Positions 28,010 to 37,020 of a DNA stretch of 64,000 bases are shown piece after piece. The position numbers and the translations under genes are program-made. Numbering within the stretch: the first letter of the stretch is position 1; each line of letters opens with the position of its first letter. Origin of the DNA: Pseudomonas sp. PDM15. GTDB taxonomy: Bacteria > Pseudomonadota > Gammaproteobacteria > Pseudomonadales > Pseudomonadaceae. Under the pieces are notes generated by a model. The model had not been told where the DNA came from and did not search any database. It worked only from the letters and a program-made list of their open reading frames with translations. The stretch is from positions 620,001-684,000 of the forward strand of contig NZ_JACVAA010000001.1 of the NCBI RefSeq assembly GCF_014851565.1. The letters are read 5' to 3'.

Positions 28010-28073
28010 TCGGAGTGCCGCCCAGCCACTCCCGCAAGATGGTTCACAGCGGCATATATAGAGGAGGACAAGG

Positions 28074-28538
28074 ATGTCCGTCACTCGCAAGCCTTCCAGC
28101 CATCGTCTGCGCCTCGGGCGCTACTCCGAGCCTGGTCGCATCTACCTGCTTACCACCAATACCTAAGAACGGCGCCCGCTATTCTCCGATGTTCATCTGG
28201 GTAGGCTGGTCGTTCGGGAAATGCGAGAGCTTCAGGCGCAGAGCATGGTTGAAACCCTGGCATGGGTGCTGATGCCAGATCACCTGCACTGGCTGGTGGA
28301 GTTGCAGAGTGTTGAATTGGGCGAATTGATGCGCCGGCTGAAGTCCGGCAGTTCGCGTGCAGTCAAGCGAGCGACTGAGCTGGAAGGGCCGGTCTGGCAA
28401 TCTGGCTATCACGACCGCGCCTTGCGGCGAGATGAGGATCTTCTATCTGCCGCTCGTTACGTAGTAGCCAATCCATTGCGGGCCGGCTTGGTGAGTAGGC
28501 TGGGCGACTATCCACACTGGGATGCAGTTTGGTTGTGA
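28074..28538 (+). pseudogene. REP-associated tyrosine transposase (RAYT), nonsense-mutated
   Basis: Reading one frame from ATG 28074 (ribosome site GAGGAGG at 28060-28066) to TGA 28538 gives a complete 154-codon RAYT (Y1/IS200-like transposase) interrupted by a single TAA at 28164-28166, codon 31. The frame continues without shift on both sides: before it Arg-Tyr-Ser-Glu-Pro-Gly-Arg-Ile-Tyr-Leu-Leu-Thr-Thr, after it Glu-Arg-Arg-Pro-Leu-Phe. The HUH motif is His-Leu-His in Met-Pro-Asp-His-Leu-His-Trp, and the C-terminal Tyr-Val-Val-Ala-Asn-Pro-Leu-Arg-Ala-Gly-Leu segment holds the catalytic tyrosine. Family members usually have Gln at the stop position, so one CAA to TAA change explains it. 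Reinitiation at ATG 28221 would lose the N-terminus. Confidence 0.85.
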
Positions 28539-28551
28539 GGGCCCGTTTTGT

Positions 28552-28616
28552 GTGGGAGCGACCTTGGTCGCGATTGGAGGCTGCTTAAAGAACATCGCGG
28601 CCAAGGCCGCTCCCAC
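28552..28616. repeat. REPIN (two inverted REP sequences)
   Basis: The left arm GTGGGAGCGACCTTGGTCGC + GAT (28552-28574) and the right arm starting ATCGCGGCCAAGG and ending CTCCCAC (28594-28616) are near-perfect inverted repeats separated by 19 bp. This is the standard architecture of a mobile REPIN in Pseudomonas. It sits 13 bp after the RAYT remnant. Confidence 0.87.
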
Positions 28617-28626
28617 GGTGATGATG

Positions 28627-29520
28627 TTAGCGCCGGCCGAAGATGATCATCGACACCCCGGCCAGGATCGCCAGACAGGCCAGGCCGGCGGACAGGTCGA
28701 GGCGCTCGCCGAGGATCAGGTATCCCAGCAGCAGGGCTACCACCGGGTTGACGAAGGCGAAGGTCGACACCAGGCTCGGCTTCACTTCGCGCAGCAGCCA
28801 GAAGTAGGCCGGGTACACGCCCAGGCTCACCGGCAGCACCAGATAGGCCAGCCACAACCAGCCGGCGCCGCTCAGTTCGCCCAGTTGCAGCATCTGCCAG
28901 TCGCCATGCCAGAGGCCGAAGCCAGCTAGCATCAGGGCGCCTACCAGCATCTGCAGACCCAGGCCGGTGGCGGGAGAGCGCAGTGGCGGGCGCTGGCGCA
29001 GCCACCAGGCACCGACCGCCCAGAGCAGGGTGGCCAGCAGCACCAGGGCGCCGGAGAACCACTGCAGCAGACCGGCGCCTTCGCCCAGGCCTCCGCCCAT
29101 CAACAGCACGATGCCGCCGCTGGCGATGGACAGGCCCAGCAGCACCCACAACGGCGGGCGTTCGTCGAGTAGCCATTCCAGGGCCACGCTCCACAGCGGC
29201 AGGGTGGTGTAGAGCATGGCCAGCATGCCAGTGGGCAGGTGCTGGTTGGCATAGATCAGCGCGCCCTGGCCGACGGCGATCAGCAGCAGGCCGCCGATCA
29301 GCGCGGCGCCCCAGTCGCTGCGCTGTACTTTCAGCCCACCTTGCAGCGCGACCCAGAGCAGCGCCAGCACGCCGGCCAGGCTGAAGCGCAGGGTGCCGAT
29401 GATGAAGGGCGGCAGTTCGCGCAGCAGGAAATGGTTGGCCAGGTAGGTGGTGCCCCAGCCGATGTAGATGATGAAGAAGGCGCCGAGGAGCAGCAGCGAG
29501 CGGTAACGTGAAGCGGGCAT
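28627..29520 (-). CDS. EamA/DMT-superfamily transporter, YedA-like
   Basis: This 297-residue protein has ten hydrophobic helices in two EamA repeats. The first helix contains Ile-Tyr-Ile-Gly-Trp-Gly-Thr-Thr-Tyr-Leu, and the last repeat has Phe-Ala-Phe-Val-Asn-Pro-Val-Val-Ala-Leu-Leu-Leu-Gly, both common in YedA-type exporters. Substrate unknown. It lies 23 bp downstream of the MFS gene on the same strand, so it may be the third gene of the efflux operon that starts at 32133. Confidence 0.88.
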   Translation of the reverse strand: MPASRYRSLLLLGAFFIIYIGWGTTYLANHFLLRELPPFIIGTLRFSLAGVLALLWVALQGGLKVQRSDWGAALIGGLLLIAVGQGALIYANQHLPTGMLAMLYTTLPLWSVALEWLLDERPPLWVLLGLSIASGGIVLLMGGGLGEGAGLLQWFSGALVLLATLLWAVGAWWLRQRPPLRSPATGLGLQMLVGALMLAGFGLWHGDWQMLQLGELSGAGWLWLAYLVLPVSLGVYPAYFWLLREVKPSLVSTFAFVNPVVALLLGYLILGERLDLSAGLACLAILAGVSMIIFGRR

Positions 29521-29543
29521 GAATGGACCTGCGGGTGGCGAAC

Positions 29544-31094
29544 TCAGTGAGCCGCGCCACCGGTGGCGCCGGCGGGCAGGGCGCGGGTCAGCAGCACGGC
29601 GAGCATGCTGATGGCCAGGGCCAGGCCGACGAAGTGGAAGGCGTCATTGTAGGCCATGATCGCGGCCTGCTGATGGGCGATCTCGCTGAGCTTGCCCAGT
29701 GCTGCCTGCGAGCTGCCGAGCTGCTCGGTGAGCAGGGCCAGGCGCTCGTCCACCTGCGGATTGCCCGGTACCAGGGCTTCGCGCAGGTAGTCGAAGTAGG
29801 TCTTGGCGCGGCTGTCGAGCAGGGTAGCGAGCAGGGCGATGCCGATGGCGCCGCCCAGATTGCGCAGGATATTGAACAGACTCGAGGCCGAGCCGGCGTC
29901 CTGCACCTGGATGTAGGCCGTGGCGATCAGCGAGATGGTCACCATCACAAATGGCTGGCCGATGGCGCGGATGATCTGGATCTGGTGGAACTGCTCGCCG
30001 GCAAAGTCCGGATTGAGGATACCGGAGGCGAAACTGGAGAGGCCGAACAGGGCGAAGCCGCCGGCGCACAGCAGCTTAGGCGTGATGATCTGCATCAGCT
30101 TCGGCACCAGCGGGATGATCAGCAGCTGTGGCAGGCCTGCCCACATGATCACTTCGCCGATCTGCAGGGCGTTGTAGTTGTGGATCTGCGCCAGGTACAG
30201 CGGCAGCAGATAGATCGAGCCGTAAAGGCCGACCCCCATGCCCAGGCCGGCGATGCTGGTGAGGCCGAAGTTGCGCTCGCCGAGAATGCGCAGGTTGATC
30301 AGCGGATTGGGCTTGGACAGCTGCAGGATGACGAACAGGATCATGCTGATGACGGCGACGGAGCCCAGGCCGACGATCAGATTCGATTCCAGCCAGTCCT
30401 TGCGGTGACCCTCTTCGAGAAACACCTGCAGGCAACCCAGGCCCATGGCCAGGGTGACGATGCCGGCGTAATCGGTGCTTTTCAGCAGCTGCCAGTCCGG
30501 TGCTTTCTTCTCCAGTCCGTACATCAGCCCGGCGATCATCAGCAGGCCGGGCGGCACGTTGATATAGAAGATGTATTCCCAGCCCCAGTTCTCCGTCAGC
30601 CAGCCGCCTAGAGTCGGGCCGATGGACGGGGCGAAGGTGGCGGTGATGGCGAACAGCGCCATGCCCTTGGCCCGGTGGTGCTCGGGCAGCTTGATCAGGG
30701 TCATGGTGAAGGCCAGGGGAATCAGTGCGCCGCCGGTGAAGCCCTGCAGGGCGCGGAACACGATCATGCTCTCCAGGTTCCAGGCGAAGGAGCACAGCAG
30801 CGAGGAGGCGAGGAAGCCCAGCGACACCCAAACCGCCAGGCGCCGCGCCGAGAGCAGCTGCACCAGCCAGGCGGTGAGCGGGATCATGATGATCTCGGCC
30901 ACCAGGTAGGAAGTGGAGATCCACGAACCTTCCTCCAGGGTGGCCGACAGCGCGCCCTGGATGTCCTTCAGCGACGAGTTGGTGATCTGGATGTCCAGCA
31001 CCGCCATGAAGGCGCCGAGCATGGCGCTCATCACTGCGATCCAATCGCGCCGGGTTGGTTCGCCGACCGGGCGCAGCAGCTCGTCAGCCGCCAT
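29544..31094 (-). CDS. MFS DHA2-family efflux pump, EmrB-like
   Basis: This 516-residue transporter has 14 membrane helices, the DHA2 layout. The loop Gly-Phe-Thr-Gly-Gly-Ala-Leu-Ile-Pro-Leu-Ala follows motif-A-like residues, and motif C Gly-Pro-Thr-Leu-Gly-Gly-Trp-Leu-Thr-Glu-Asn-Trp-Gly-Trp is near residues 157-170. Together with the HlyD-type protein encoded just upstream (11-bp overlap) it should form an EmrAB-type tripartite pump with an outer-membrane channel encoded elsewhere. Typical substrates of such pumps are hydrophobic toxicants, uncouplers and some antibiotics; here the substrate is unknown. Confidence 0.92.
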   Translation of the reverse strand: MAADELLRPVGEPTRRDWIAVMSAMLGAFMAVLDIQITNSSLKDIQGALSATLEEGSWISTSYLVAEIIMIPLTAWLVQLLSARRLAVWVSLGFLASSLLCSFAWNLESMIVFRALQGFTGGALIPLAFTMTLIKLPEHHRAKGMALFAITATFAPSIGPTLGGWLTENWGWEYIFYINVPPGLLMIAGLMYGLEKKAPDWQLLKSTDYAGIVTLAMGLGCLQVFLEEGHRKDWLESNLIVGLGSVAVISMILFVILQLSKPNPLINLRILGERNFGLTSIAGLGMGVGLYGSIYLLPLYLAQIHNYNALQIGEVIMWAGLPQLLIIPLVPKLMQIITPKLLCAGGFALFGLSSFASGILNPDFAGEQFHQIQIIRAIGQPFVMVTISLIATAYIQVQDAGSASSLFNILRNLGGAIGIALLATLLDSRAKTYFDYLREALVPGNPQVDERLALLTEQLGSSQAALGKLSEIAHQQAAIMAYNDAFHFVGLALAISMLAVLLTRALPAGATGGAAH

Positions 31095-32133
31095 GCTGGG
31101 CGTCGCTGGCGATGTCCACGTTCACTTCCACAGACATGCCGGGGCGGATCTTGCCGGCCAGCGGGTTGTCCGCGGCGAAGGTCAGCTTGACCGGGATGCG
31201 CTGCACCACCTTGGTGAAGTTGCCGGTGGCGTTGTCCGGCGGCAGCAGGCTGAACTGCGCGCCGGAGGCGGCAAACAGACTGTCGATGCGGCCTTCGATG
31301 GGTGTGTCGGGGTAGGCATCGAAGACCAGTTCGGCGTGTTGGCCGACCTGCATCTTGCCGATCTGGGTCTCCTTGAAGTTGGCCTGCACCCAGATGGCGT
31401 CGCTCGGCACGATCGACAGCAGATAGGCGCCGGCCTGCACCACCTGGCCCTTGCGCGCGGAGCGCTGGCCGATGGTGCCGCTGATCGGGGCGTGGATCTC
31501 GGTGCGGGTCAGGTTCAGTTCGGCCTGGGCGATCTCGGCCTTGGCGTTGGCGATCTGCGCCTGCAGGCGCTTGATATCGGCGTTCAGTGCATCAACCTGC
31601 TGGCGCTGGGCGCTGAGGTCGGCCTCGGCCTTGGACAGCTGCGAGCGCGCCACGCGGCTGTCGGCGGAAAGGGTGGTGACACGCTCCTCGGAGACATAGC
31701 CCGGCTTGCGCAGGGTTTGGGCACGGGACAGGTCGATCTGGGTGCGGCTGAGGTTGGCCTGGCCGGCGGCGACGTCGGCCTGGCTGGCGGCGATCAGACT
31801 GCTTTGCTGGCTCAGGCGGCTCTGGGCCTGGCTCAGCTCCGCCTCGCGAGTGGCCAGAGCGGCGCGGGCGCGCTCCAGAGCCAGCTGGAAGTCGGCAGCC
31901 TCGAGGGTCAGCAGCAGTTGGCCCTTCTCCACGTGCTGGTTGTCGGTCACCAGCACCTGCTCAATGCGTGCGCCCAACTGGCTGGAGACCCGGGTGATCT
32001 CGCCCTGCACATAGGCATTATCGGTGCTCTCGTGGAAGCGGCCGACCAGCAGCCAGTGGCCGAAGAGCGCCAGGGCGACAATAACGAGCAGGGCGACGAA
32101 GACGGAGAGACGGCGTTGCAATTGGGCAGGCAT
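31084..32133 (-). CDS. HlyD/EmrA-family membrane fusion protein
   Basis: This 349-residue protein has one N-terminal helix (about 11-30), then the biotinyl-lipoyl-like strand with Ser-Thr-Asp-Asn-Ala-Tyr-Val-Gln-Gly-Glu-Ile (about 39-49). A long alpha-helical hairpin rich in Ala, Gln and Ser (about 85-205) follows, and then Ile-His-Ala-Pro-Ile-Ser-Gly-Thr-Ile-Gly near 213-222. This is the EmrA/HlyD adaptor architecture. ATG 32133 is chosen because the open frame upstream (to 32400) is antisense to the LysR gene and not protein-like. The gene is divergent from the LysR regulator at 32240, its likely regulator. Confidence 0.92.
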   Translation of the reverse strand: MPAQLQRRLSVFVALLVIVALALFGHWLLVGRFHESTDNAYVQGEITRVSSQLGARIEQVLVTDNQHVEKGQLLLTLEAADFQLALERARAALATREAELSQAQSRLSQQSSLIAASQADVAAGQANLSRTQIDLSRAQTLRKPGYVSEERVTTLSADSRVARSQLSKAEADLSAQRQQVDALNADIKRLQAQIANAKAEIAQAELNLTRTEIHAPISGTIGQRSARKGQVVQAGAYLLSIVPSDAIWVQANFKETQIGKMQVGQHAELVFDAYPDTPIEGRIDSLFAASGAQFSLLPPDNATGNFTKVVQRIPVKLTFAADNPLAGKIRPGMSVEVNVDIASDAQHGG

Positions 32134-32239
32134 GAGCGGGCTCGAACGGCGGGGCGTAAGTGTAAGCAAATCTAACAGTGTTGCCGCCAAGGCTGTAGCC
32201 GGTAGAATTCGCAAACTTTGTTGCTTTTGGGGAACAATC

Positions 32240-33154
32240 GTGGGGCTCGATGACGCCTTGATCTTCACCCGCGTGGTGGAATGCCACAGCTTCACCCAGG
32301 CCGCGCAGAACCTGGGCATGCAGAAATCCACGGTGAGCCGGCGCATCGCCCTGCTCGAAGAGCGCCTCGGCGTGCGCCTGCTCAACCGCACCACGCGCAA
32401 GTTGCGCCTGACCGAAGTGGGGCAGGCCTACTACGAGCGCTGCCGGCAGATCATGCTCGACTTCGCCGAGGCCGAGCAGGCGGTGATGCAGCTGCAGCAG
32501 GAGCCTTCCGGCCTGCTGCGCATCACCGCGCCGATCGAGTTCGGTCAGCTGTTCCTAGGCGGCGTGCTCGGCCGCTTCATGCGCCAGTACCCGCAGATCA
32601 GTGCCGAGGTGGAGCTGACCTCGCGCGACGTCGATCCGCTGGAGGAGGGCGTCGACATCGCCATCCAGGTCGGTCAGCCGCGCGATTCCACGCTGATCGC
32701 GCGCAAGCTGCTGGAGAGCCCGCGGCGCCTGTGCGCCAGCCCCGAATATCTGGCCCAGCACGGCGCGCCGCGGAGCATCCACGAGCTGGCGGGGCACCGC
32801 GCCATCCTCCTGCCGCAGGACTCGCCGCGCTACTGGCCGCTGGTCGGCGAGCAGGTGCAGTGCCAGCGGGTGCTGTCGTGCAACAACATCACCCTGGCGC
32901 GCGAGGCAGCGCTAGCCGGTGCCGGCATCTCCGGGCTGCCAGTGATGATCTCCGAGGAGGCGTTGCGCAGCGGGCGCCTGGTGGAGCTATTGCCCGATGC
33001 CCGGCTGCCGATTGGCGAGCTGTACGCCGTATACCCGTCGCGGCGCTTCCAGGCGATGAAGGTCAAGACCTTCCTTGATTTCCTCATGGCAAGCCTGCCG
33101 CAGGCCGGTCTGCTGGAGCCGGTGGCGGCCGGCCTGCTAACATCGCGCCCTTGA
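32240..33154 (+). CDS. LysR-family transcriptional regulator of the efflux operon
   Basis: This protein of about 304 residues has an N-terminal winged helix-turn-helix (residues about 4-62: [19 protein letters not shown]) and a LysR effector domain of the CrgA/AaeR-like subgroup. GTG 32240 is chosen as start, with GGGGA at 32229-32233; the open frame upstream overlaps the divergent emrA-like gene. The 106-bp divergent region is where it should bind. It probably controls the emrAB-like pump in response to the pump substrate, the usual arrangement for this subgroup. Confidence 0.9.
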   Translation: MGLDDALIFTRVVECHSFTQAAQNLGMQKSTVSRRIALLEERLGVRLLNRTTRKLRLTEVGQAYYERCRQIMLDFAEAEQAVMQLQQEPSGLLRITAPIEFGQLFLGGVLGRFMRQYPQISAEVELTSRDVDPLEEGVDIAIQVGQPRDSTLIARKLLESPRRLCASPEYLAQHGAPRSIHELAGHRAILLPQDSPRYWPLVGEQVQCQRVLSCNNITLAREAALAGAGISGLPVMISEEALRSGRLVELLPDARLPIGELYAVYPSRRFQAMKVKTFLDFLMASLPQAGLLEPVAAGLLTSRP

Positions 33155-33182
33155 TCCATCTTCCCCGTTCCCGAGACTTGTC

Positions 33183-34667
33183 ATGACCAAAGTCCGCACC
33201 CGCATTGCGCCGTCGCCCACCGGTGACCCGCACGTCGGCACTGCCTATATCGCCCTGTTCAACCTGTGTTTCGCCCGCCAGCACGGCGGCGAGTTCATCC
33301 TGCGTATCGAAGACACCGATCAGGTGCGCTCGACCCGCGAGTCCGAACAGCAGATCTTCGACGCCCTGCGCTGGCTGGGCATCGAATGGAACGAGGGCCC
33401 GGACGTTGGCGGCCCGCACGGCCCTTATCGGCAGAGCGAGCGCGGCCACATCTATAAGAAGTACTCGGACGAACTGGTCAGCAAGGGCCACGCCTTCCCG
33501 TGCTTCTGCTCCGCCGAGCGCCTGGATCAGGTGCGCGCCGAGCAGATGGCGAAGAAGGAAACTCCGCGCTACGACGGCCACTGCATGCACCTCGCCCCGG
33601 CGGATGCGCAACAGCGCATCGCCGCCGGCGAGTCCCACGTGGTGCGCATGAAGGTGCCGAGCGAAGGTATCTGCGTGGTGCCGGACATGCTGCGCGGCGA
33701 CGTGGAGATCCCCTGGGATCGCATGGACATGCAGGTGCTGATGAAGGCAGACGGCCTGCCCACCTACTTCCTGGCCAACGTGGTCGACGACCACCTGATG
33801 GAGATCTCCCACGTCCTGCGCGGCGAGGAGTGGCTGCCGTCGGCGCCGAAGCTGATCAAGCTGTACGAGTACTTCGGCTGGGAACAGCCCAAGCTCTGCT
33901 ACATGCCGCTGCTGCGCAATCCGGACAAGTCCAAGCTGTCCAAGCGCAAGAACCCTACCTGCATCACCTTCTACGAGCGCATGGGCTTCATGCCCGAGGC
34001 GCTGCTCAACTACCTGGGGCGCATGGGCTGGTCGATGCCGGATGAGCGCGAGAAGTTCTCCCTGGCCGAGATGATCGAGCACTTTGACCTGTCGCGTATT
34101 TCCCTCGGCGGGCCGATCTTCGATATCGAGAAGCTGTCCTGGCTCAATGGCCAGTGGCTGCGCGAGCTGCCGGTGGAGCAGTTCGCCAAGCGCGTGCAGG
34201 ATTGGGCCTTCAATTCCCAGTACCTGATGCAGATCGCCCCGCACGTGCAGCAGCGTGTCGAGACCTTCAGCGACATCGCGCCGCTCTCCAGCTTCTTCTT
34301 CAGCGGCGGCGTGCAGTTGGATCCTGCGCTGCTGGCGCACAAGAAGCTGACTCCGGACCAGGTGCGCCGGGCCCTGCAGCTGCTGCTGTGGGAGCTGGAG
34401 GCCCTGCGCCAATGGGACAAGGAGAAGATCACCGCTTGCATCCAGTTCGTCTGTGAGGGCCTTGGCCTCAAGCTGCGCGACCTGATGCCGCTGATCTTCC
34501 CGGCCATCACCGGCAAGGCCAGCTCGGTCTCGGTGCTGGACGCCATGGAGATTCTCGGTGCGGACCTGTCGCGCTTCCGCCTGCGCCAGGCCATCGAGCT
34601 GCTCGGTGGCGTCAGCAATGGCGAGACCAAGGAATGGAAGAAGCTGCTGGAAGGTTTCCGCGGCTGA
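33183..34667 (+). CDS. gltX: Glutamyl-tRNA synthetase
   Basis: This 494-residue class I synthetase has the HIGH-type motif in [11 protein letters not shown] (about 10-20), the KMSKS-type motif as Lys-Leu-Ser-Lys-Arg (about 249-253), and a zinc-type region Cys-Phe-Cys-Ser-Ala near 107. It charges tRNA-Glu. Fittingly, two tRNA-Glu genes follow within 600 bp, in an operon that has its own promoter. The C-terminal anticodon-binding domain is complete. Confidence 0.97.
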   Translation: MTKVRTRIAPSPTGDPHVGTAYIALFNLCFARQHGGEFILRIEDTDQVRSTRESEQQIFDALRWLGIEWNEGPDVGGPHGPYRQSERGHIYKKYSDELVSKGHAFPCFCSAERLDQVRAEQMAKKETPRYDGHCMHLAPADAQQRIAAGESHVVRMKVPSEGICVVPDMLRGDVEIPWDRMDMQVLMKADGLPTYFLANVVDDHLMEISHVLRGEEWLPSAPKLIKLYEYFGWEQPKLCYMPLLRNPDKSKLSKRKNPTCITFYERMGFMPEALLNYLGRMGWSMPDEREKFSLAEMIEHFDLSRISLGGPIFDIEKLSWLNGQWLRELPVEQFAKRVQDWAFNSQYLMQIAPHVQQRVETFSDIAPLSSFFFSGGVQLDPALLAHKKLTPDQVRRALQLLLWELEALRQWDKEKITACIQFVCEGLGLKLRDLMPLIFPAITGKASSVSVLDAMEILGADLSRFRLRQAIELLGGVSNGETKEWKKLLEGFRG

Positions 34668-34773
34668 GCGAGGCTGCCGGCCATCGCCTCGAAGGAGGAG
34701 GGTGGCTCGCCGGCTTCTCGGGTAAGTGATTGTTCTGCCTTCTGAATTTTTTCAGCTTCGGCGAAAAAGTGTG

Positions 34774-34802
34774 TTGACAGGCAATGGCCTCGCCCCTAAT
34801 AT
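34774..34802 (+). promoter_or_regulatory. Strong sigma-70 promoter of the tRNA Ala-Glu operon
   Basis: TTGACA (34774-34779, perfect consensus), a 17-bp spacer and TAATAT (34797-34802) end 18 bp before the first tRNA. The GC-rich discriminator GCGCCCC just after the -10 is typical of stable-RNA promoters under stringent (ppGpp/DksA) control. Confidence 0.88.
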
Positions 34803-34820
34803 GCGCCCCGTCCAAGCGAC

Positions 34821-34896
<76 letters not shown>

Positions 34897-34943
34897 AATT
34901 GCCACCGAACGAATTCCAGCGCGTTCGAGTGAATGAAGGTTTC

Positions 34944-35019
34944 GTCCCCTTCGTCTAGTGGCCTAGGACACCGCCCTTTCACGGCGGTAACAGGGGTTCG
35001 AGTCCCCTAGGGGACGCCA
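34944..35019 (+). tRNA. tRNA-Glu (TTC), copy 1
   Basis: This 76-nt tRNA has acceptor arms GTCCCCT and AGGGGAC, anticodon TTC in CCTTTCAC, T-arm GGTTCGAGTCC and an encoded CCA. It is identical to copy 2 and close to gltX, the synthetase that charges it. Confidence 0.97.
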
Positions 35020-35062
35020 CTTTTCGCAGTGCCTGCACTGCACGTCGAGAGACGCAAAATCC

Positions 35063-35138
<76 letters not shown>

Positions 35139-35187
35139 AATCACTGACAGGGCCAGCCTAGTGCTGGCCTTGTTCTTCGAAGGTTCT

Positions 35188-35263
35188 GTCCCCTTCGTCT
35201 AGTGGCCTAGGACACCGCCCTTTCACGGCGGTAACAGGGGTTCGAGTCCCCTAGGGGACGCCA
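35188..35263 (+). tRNA. tRNA-Glu (TTC), copy 2
   Basis: Identical over all 76 nt to copy 1. It is the last tRNA of the operon and is followed by an intrinsic terminator at 35290-35324. Confidence 0.97.
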
Positions 35264-35289
35264 CTTTCTTTCCGCGTTTTGCGGACTTC

Positions 35290-35324
35290 AAGGGTCATTC
35301 TTCGGAATGGCCCTTTTGTTTTTT
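35290..35324 (+). terminator. Terminator of the tRNA operon
   Basis: AAGGGTCATTC and GAATGGCCCTT pair (one mismatch) around the stable tetraloop TTCG, followed by TTGTTTTTT. Confidence 0.9.
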
Positions 35325-35378
35325 CAGCCTCCCGAAAAGTCACCGACGAGCGGTGTAATTGCCTGCTTGCAGTTTCTT

Positions 35379-35406
35379 ATTACGTGCATAATATTAAATA
35401 CATAAT
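35379..35406. promoter_or_regulatory. Tandem 14-bp imperfect palindromes, candidate operator before the TetR gene
   Basis: ATTACGTGCATAAT (35379-35392) is directly followed by ATTAAATACATAAT (35393-35406). They match at 11 of 14 positions, and each has the form ATTA-N6-TAAT. They overlap a likely promoter (TTGCAG at 35367-35372, TAATAT at 35389-35394) and sit 15 bp before the TetR start codon, which suggests an autoregulatory operator. Confidence 0.45.
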
Positions 35407-35421
35407 CTTATGGAGGCTGCC

Positions 35422-35961
35422 ATGAGCGACAAGAAGAGCAGAACCCGCGAACGCATTCTCGATGCCGCCACTAACGCTCTCATCCAGCGTGGCCCTATCG
35501 AGCCCAGTGTGGGTGAGGTGATGGGGGCCGCCGGGCTGACCGTCGGCGGCTTCTACGCGCACTTCGAGAGCAAGGATGCGCTGATGCTGGAGGCCTTCAG
35601 CCAGTTGCTGGCGCGTCGCCGGGAGCGGCTCAAGCAACTCGACGACAGCCTTTCCGCCCAGGACCGCCGCGTGCTGGCCGCGGCCTTCTATCTGTCGCGC
35701 AAGCACCGCGATGCCGAAGTCGATTCCTGCCCGTTGCCCAGCTCGCTGGGCGAGCTCAGCCGCCTGCCGGAGCCGTTTCGCCGCGTGCTGGTCGAGCATA
35801 CCGAGCTGATGGTCGCCGAGCTGGCCGGCAGTCCCGAGGACGCCGACAAGGCTTTGGCCGACATGGCGCTGATGGTCGGCGGCCTGGCGCTGGCTCGTGC
35901 CCTTGGCGACGGCGAGCTGTCCGACCGAGTTCTGCGCGCCGCCAAGTCGGCGGTGATCTGA
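35422..35961 (+). CDS. TetR-family transcriptional regulator
   Basis: This 179-residue protein has an N-terminal TetR helix-turn-helix: Arg-Glu-Arg-Ile-Leu-Asp-Ala-Ala near 8-15, Glu-Val-Met-Gly-Ala-Ala-Gly-Leu-Thr-Val-Gly-Gly-Phe-Tyr-Ala-His-Phe near 32-48. The ligand domain is helical. ATG 35422 is chosen over ATG 35410 because GGAGG at 35412-35416 is correctly spaced for it. The next gene, an alpha/beta hydrolase, lies 42 bp downstream after a terminator-like hairpin, so it is the probable regulatory target. Confidence 0.9.
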   Translation: MSDKKSRTRERILDAATNALIQRGPIEPSVGEVMGAAGLTVGGFYAHFESKDALMLEAFSQLLARRRERLKQLDDSLSAQDRRVLAAAFYLSRKHRDAEVDSCPLPSSLGELSRLPEPFRRVLVEHTELMVAELAGSPEDADKALADMALMVGGLALARALGDGELSDRVLRAAKSAVI

Positions 35962-35967
35962 AAACGT

Positions 35968-35986
35968 GCCCGCCTGCGGGCTTTTT
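35968..35986 (+). terminator. Short terminator/attenuator between the TetR gene and the hydrolase gene
   Basis: GCCCG and CGGGC form a compact stem followed by TTTTT and end 17 bp before the hydrolase start. Because the downstream gene has no separate promoter that I can see, this probably reduces rather than abolishes its expression. Confidence 0.7.
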
Positions 35987-36003
35987 GTGTGAGGAGAAGC
36001 GAG

Positions 36004-36867
36004 ATGAGCAGCATGAGCTGGATTCGTGGTTTCAACGCCACTGTTGGTCGCCTGGCCCCTGATCTGGTGGCCAGCAAGATGCATCGGGCCTTCCTCACGC
36101 CGCGCGACCTGCCGCCGCGCGACTGGGAGTTGCCGTTGCTCGCCGAGGCCGAGCGCATCACCCTGCGCTTCGGCCTGTCCGCCCTGCGTTGGGGGCAAGG
36201 TCCTGCGGTATTGCTGCTGCATGGCTGGGAAGGCCGGCCGACCCAGTTCGCCGACCTGATCCGTGCGCTGGTGCGCGCAGGTTACGGCGTGGTGGCGCTG
36301 GACGGGCCGGCCCACGGCCATTCCCCGGGTCATGAGGCCAACGTCGTGCTGTTCGCTCGTGCGCTGCTGGAGGCCTCCAGCGAGCTGCCGCCACTGAAGG
36401 CGGTAATCGGCCACTCCCTCGGCGGGGCCGGCGCGCTGCTGGCGACCCAGCTGGGCCTGCGTACCGAGGCGCTGGTCACCATCGCCGCGCCGGCGCGCAT
36501 CCTCGGCGCTTTGCGCCGCTTCGCCCATTTCGTCGGCCTGCCCAAGCAGGCGCGGGCGCGTTTCGTACGCATGGTCGAGGAGAGCGCAGGGATGCCGGCG
36601 GCGCAGCTCGACGTGGCGCGCTATCGCCTGGATTTCCCCGGCCTGGTGGTGCACGCCAAGGGCGATCCGATGGTGCCTTTCGCCGAGGCGGAGAACATTC
36701 ATGCGGCCTGGGCGGAGAGTCGGCTGTTGGCCCTGGAGACAGGTGGCCACAGCAAGTCGCTGGCCGATCCGCGGTTGATCGAGGCGGTGCTGGAACTGCT
36801 CGGCAATGCCGGTTTGAATGCCGCCGCCGAGCGCCGTGTATTCGGCGCAACGGCGCTGGCCTCCTGA
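36004..36867 (+). CDS. Alpha/beta hydrolase
   Basis: This 287-residue protein has the alpha/beta hydrolase fold. The oxyanion region is Leu-Leu-Leu-His-Gly-Trp-Glu-Gly (70-77), and the nucleophile elbow Gly-His-Ser-Leu-Gly-Gly places Ser138 as catalytic. A likely acid is the Asp in Ala-Lys-Gly-Asp-Pro-Met-Val-Pro (about 221), and the base is His in Gly-Gly-His-Ser-Lys (about 244). No signal peptide is present, so it acts in the cytosol on an unknown ester or amide. The start is supported by GAGGAG at 35991-35996. It is preceded by the TetR gene. Confidence 0.9.
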   Translation: MSSMSWIRGFNATVGRLAPDLVASKMHRAFLTPRDLPPRDWELPLLAEAERITLRFGLSALRWGQGPAVLLLHGWEGRPTQFADLIRALVRAGYGVVALDGPAHGHSPGHEANVVLFARALLEASSELPPLKAVIGHSLGGAGALLATQLGLRTEALVTIAAPARILGALRRFAHFVGLPKQARARFVRMVEESAGMPAAQLDVARYRLDFPGLVVHAKGDPMVPFAEAENIHAAWAESRLLALETGGHSKSLADPRLIEAVLELLGNAGLNAAAERRVFGATALAS

Positions 36868-37020
36868 GTCGGCAAGAAACGCAACCCGCTACGGGCCGCT
36901 CTAAAACGTTACACTCCCTCCCATGTTCTCGGCGGACCGGAGTTGTGCTCCGGTCCGGCCCGGCGCCGTCATAGCAGCCTATGCCGATCGGTGTCGGAAT
37001 CTCGATGAGGGGGAAATGAC

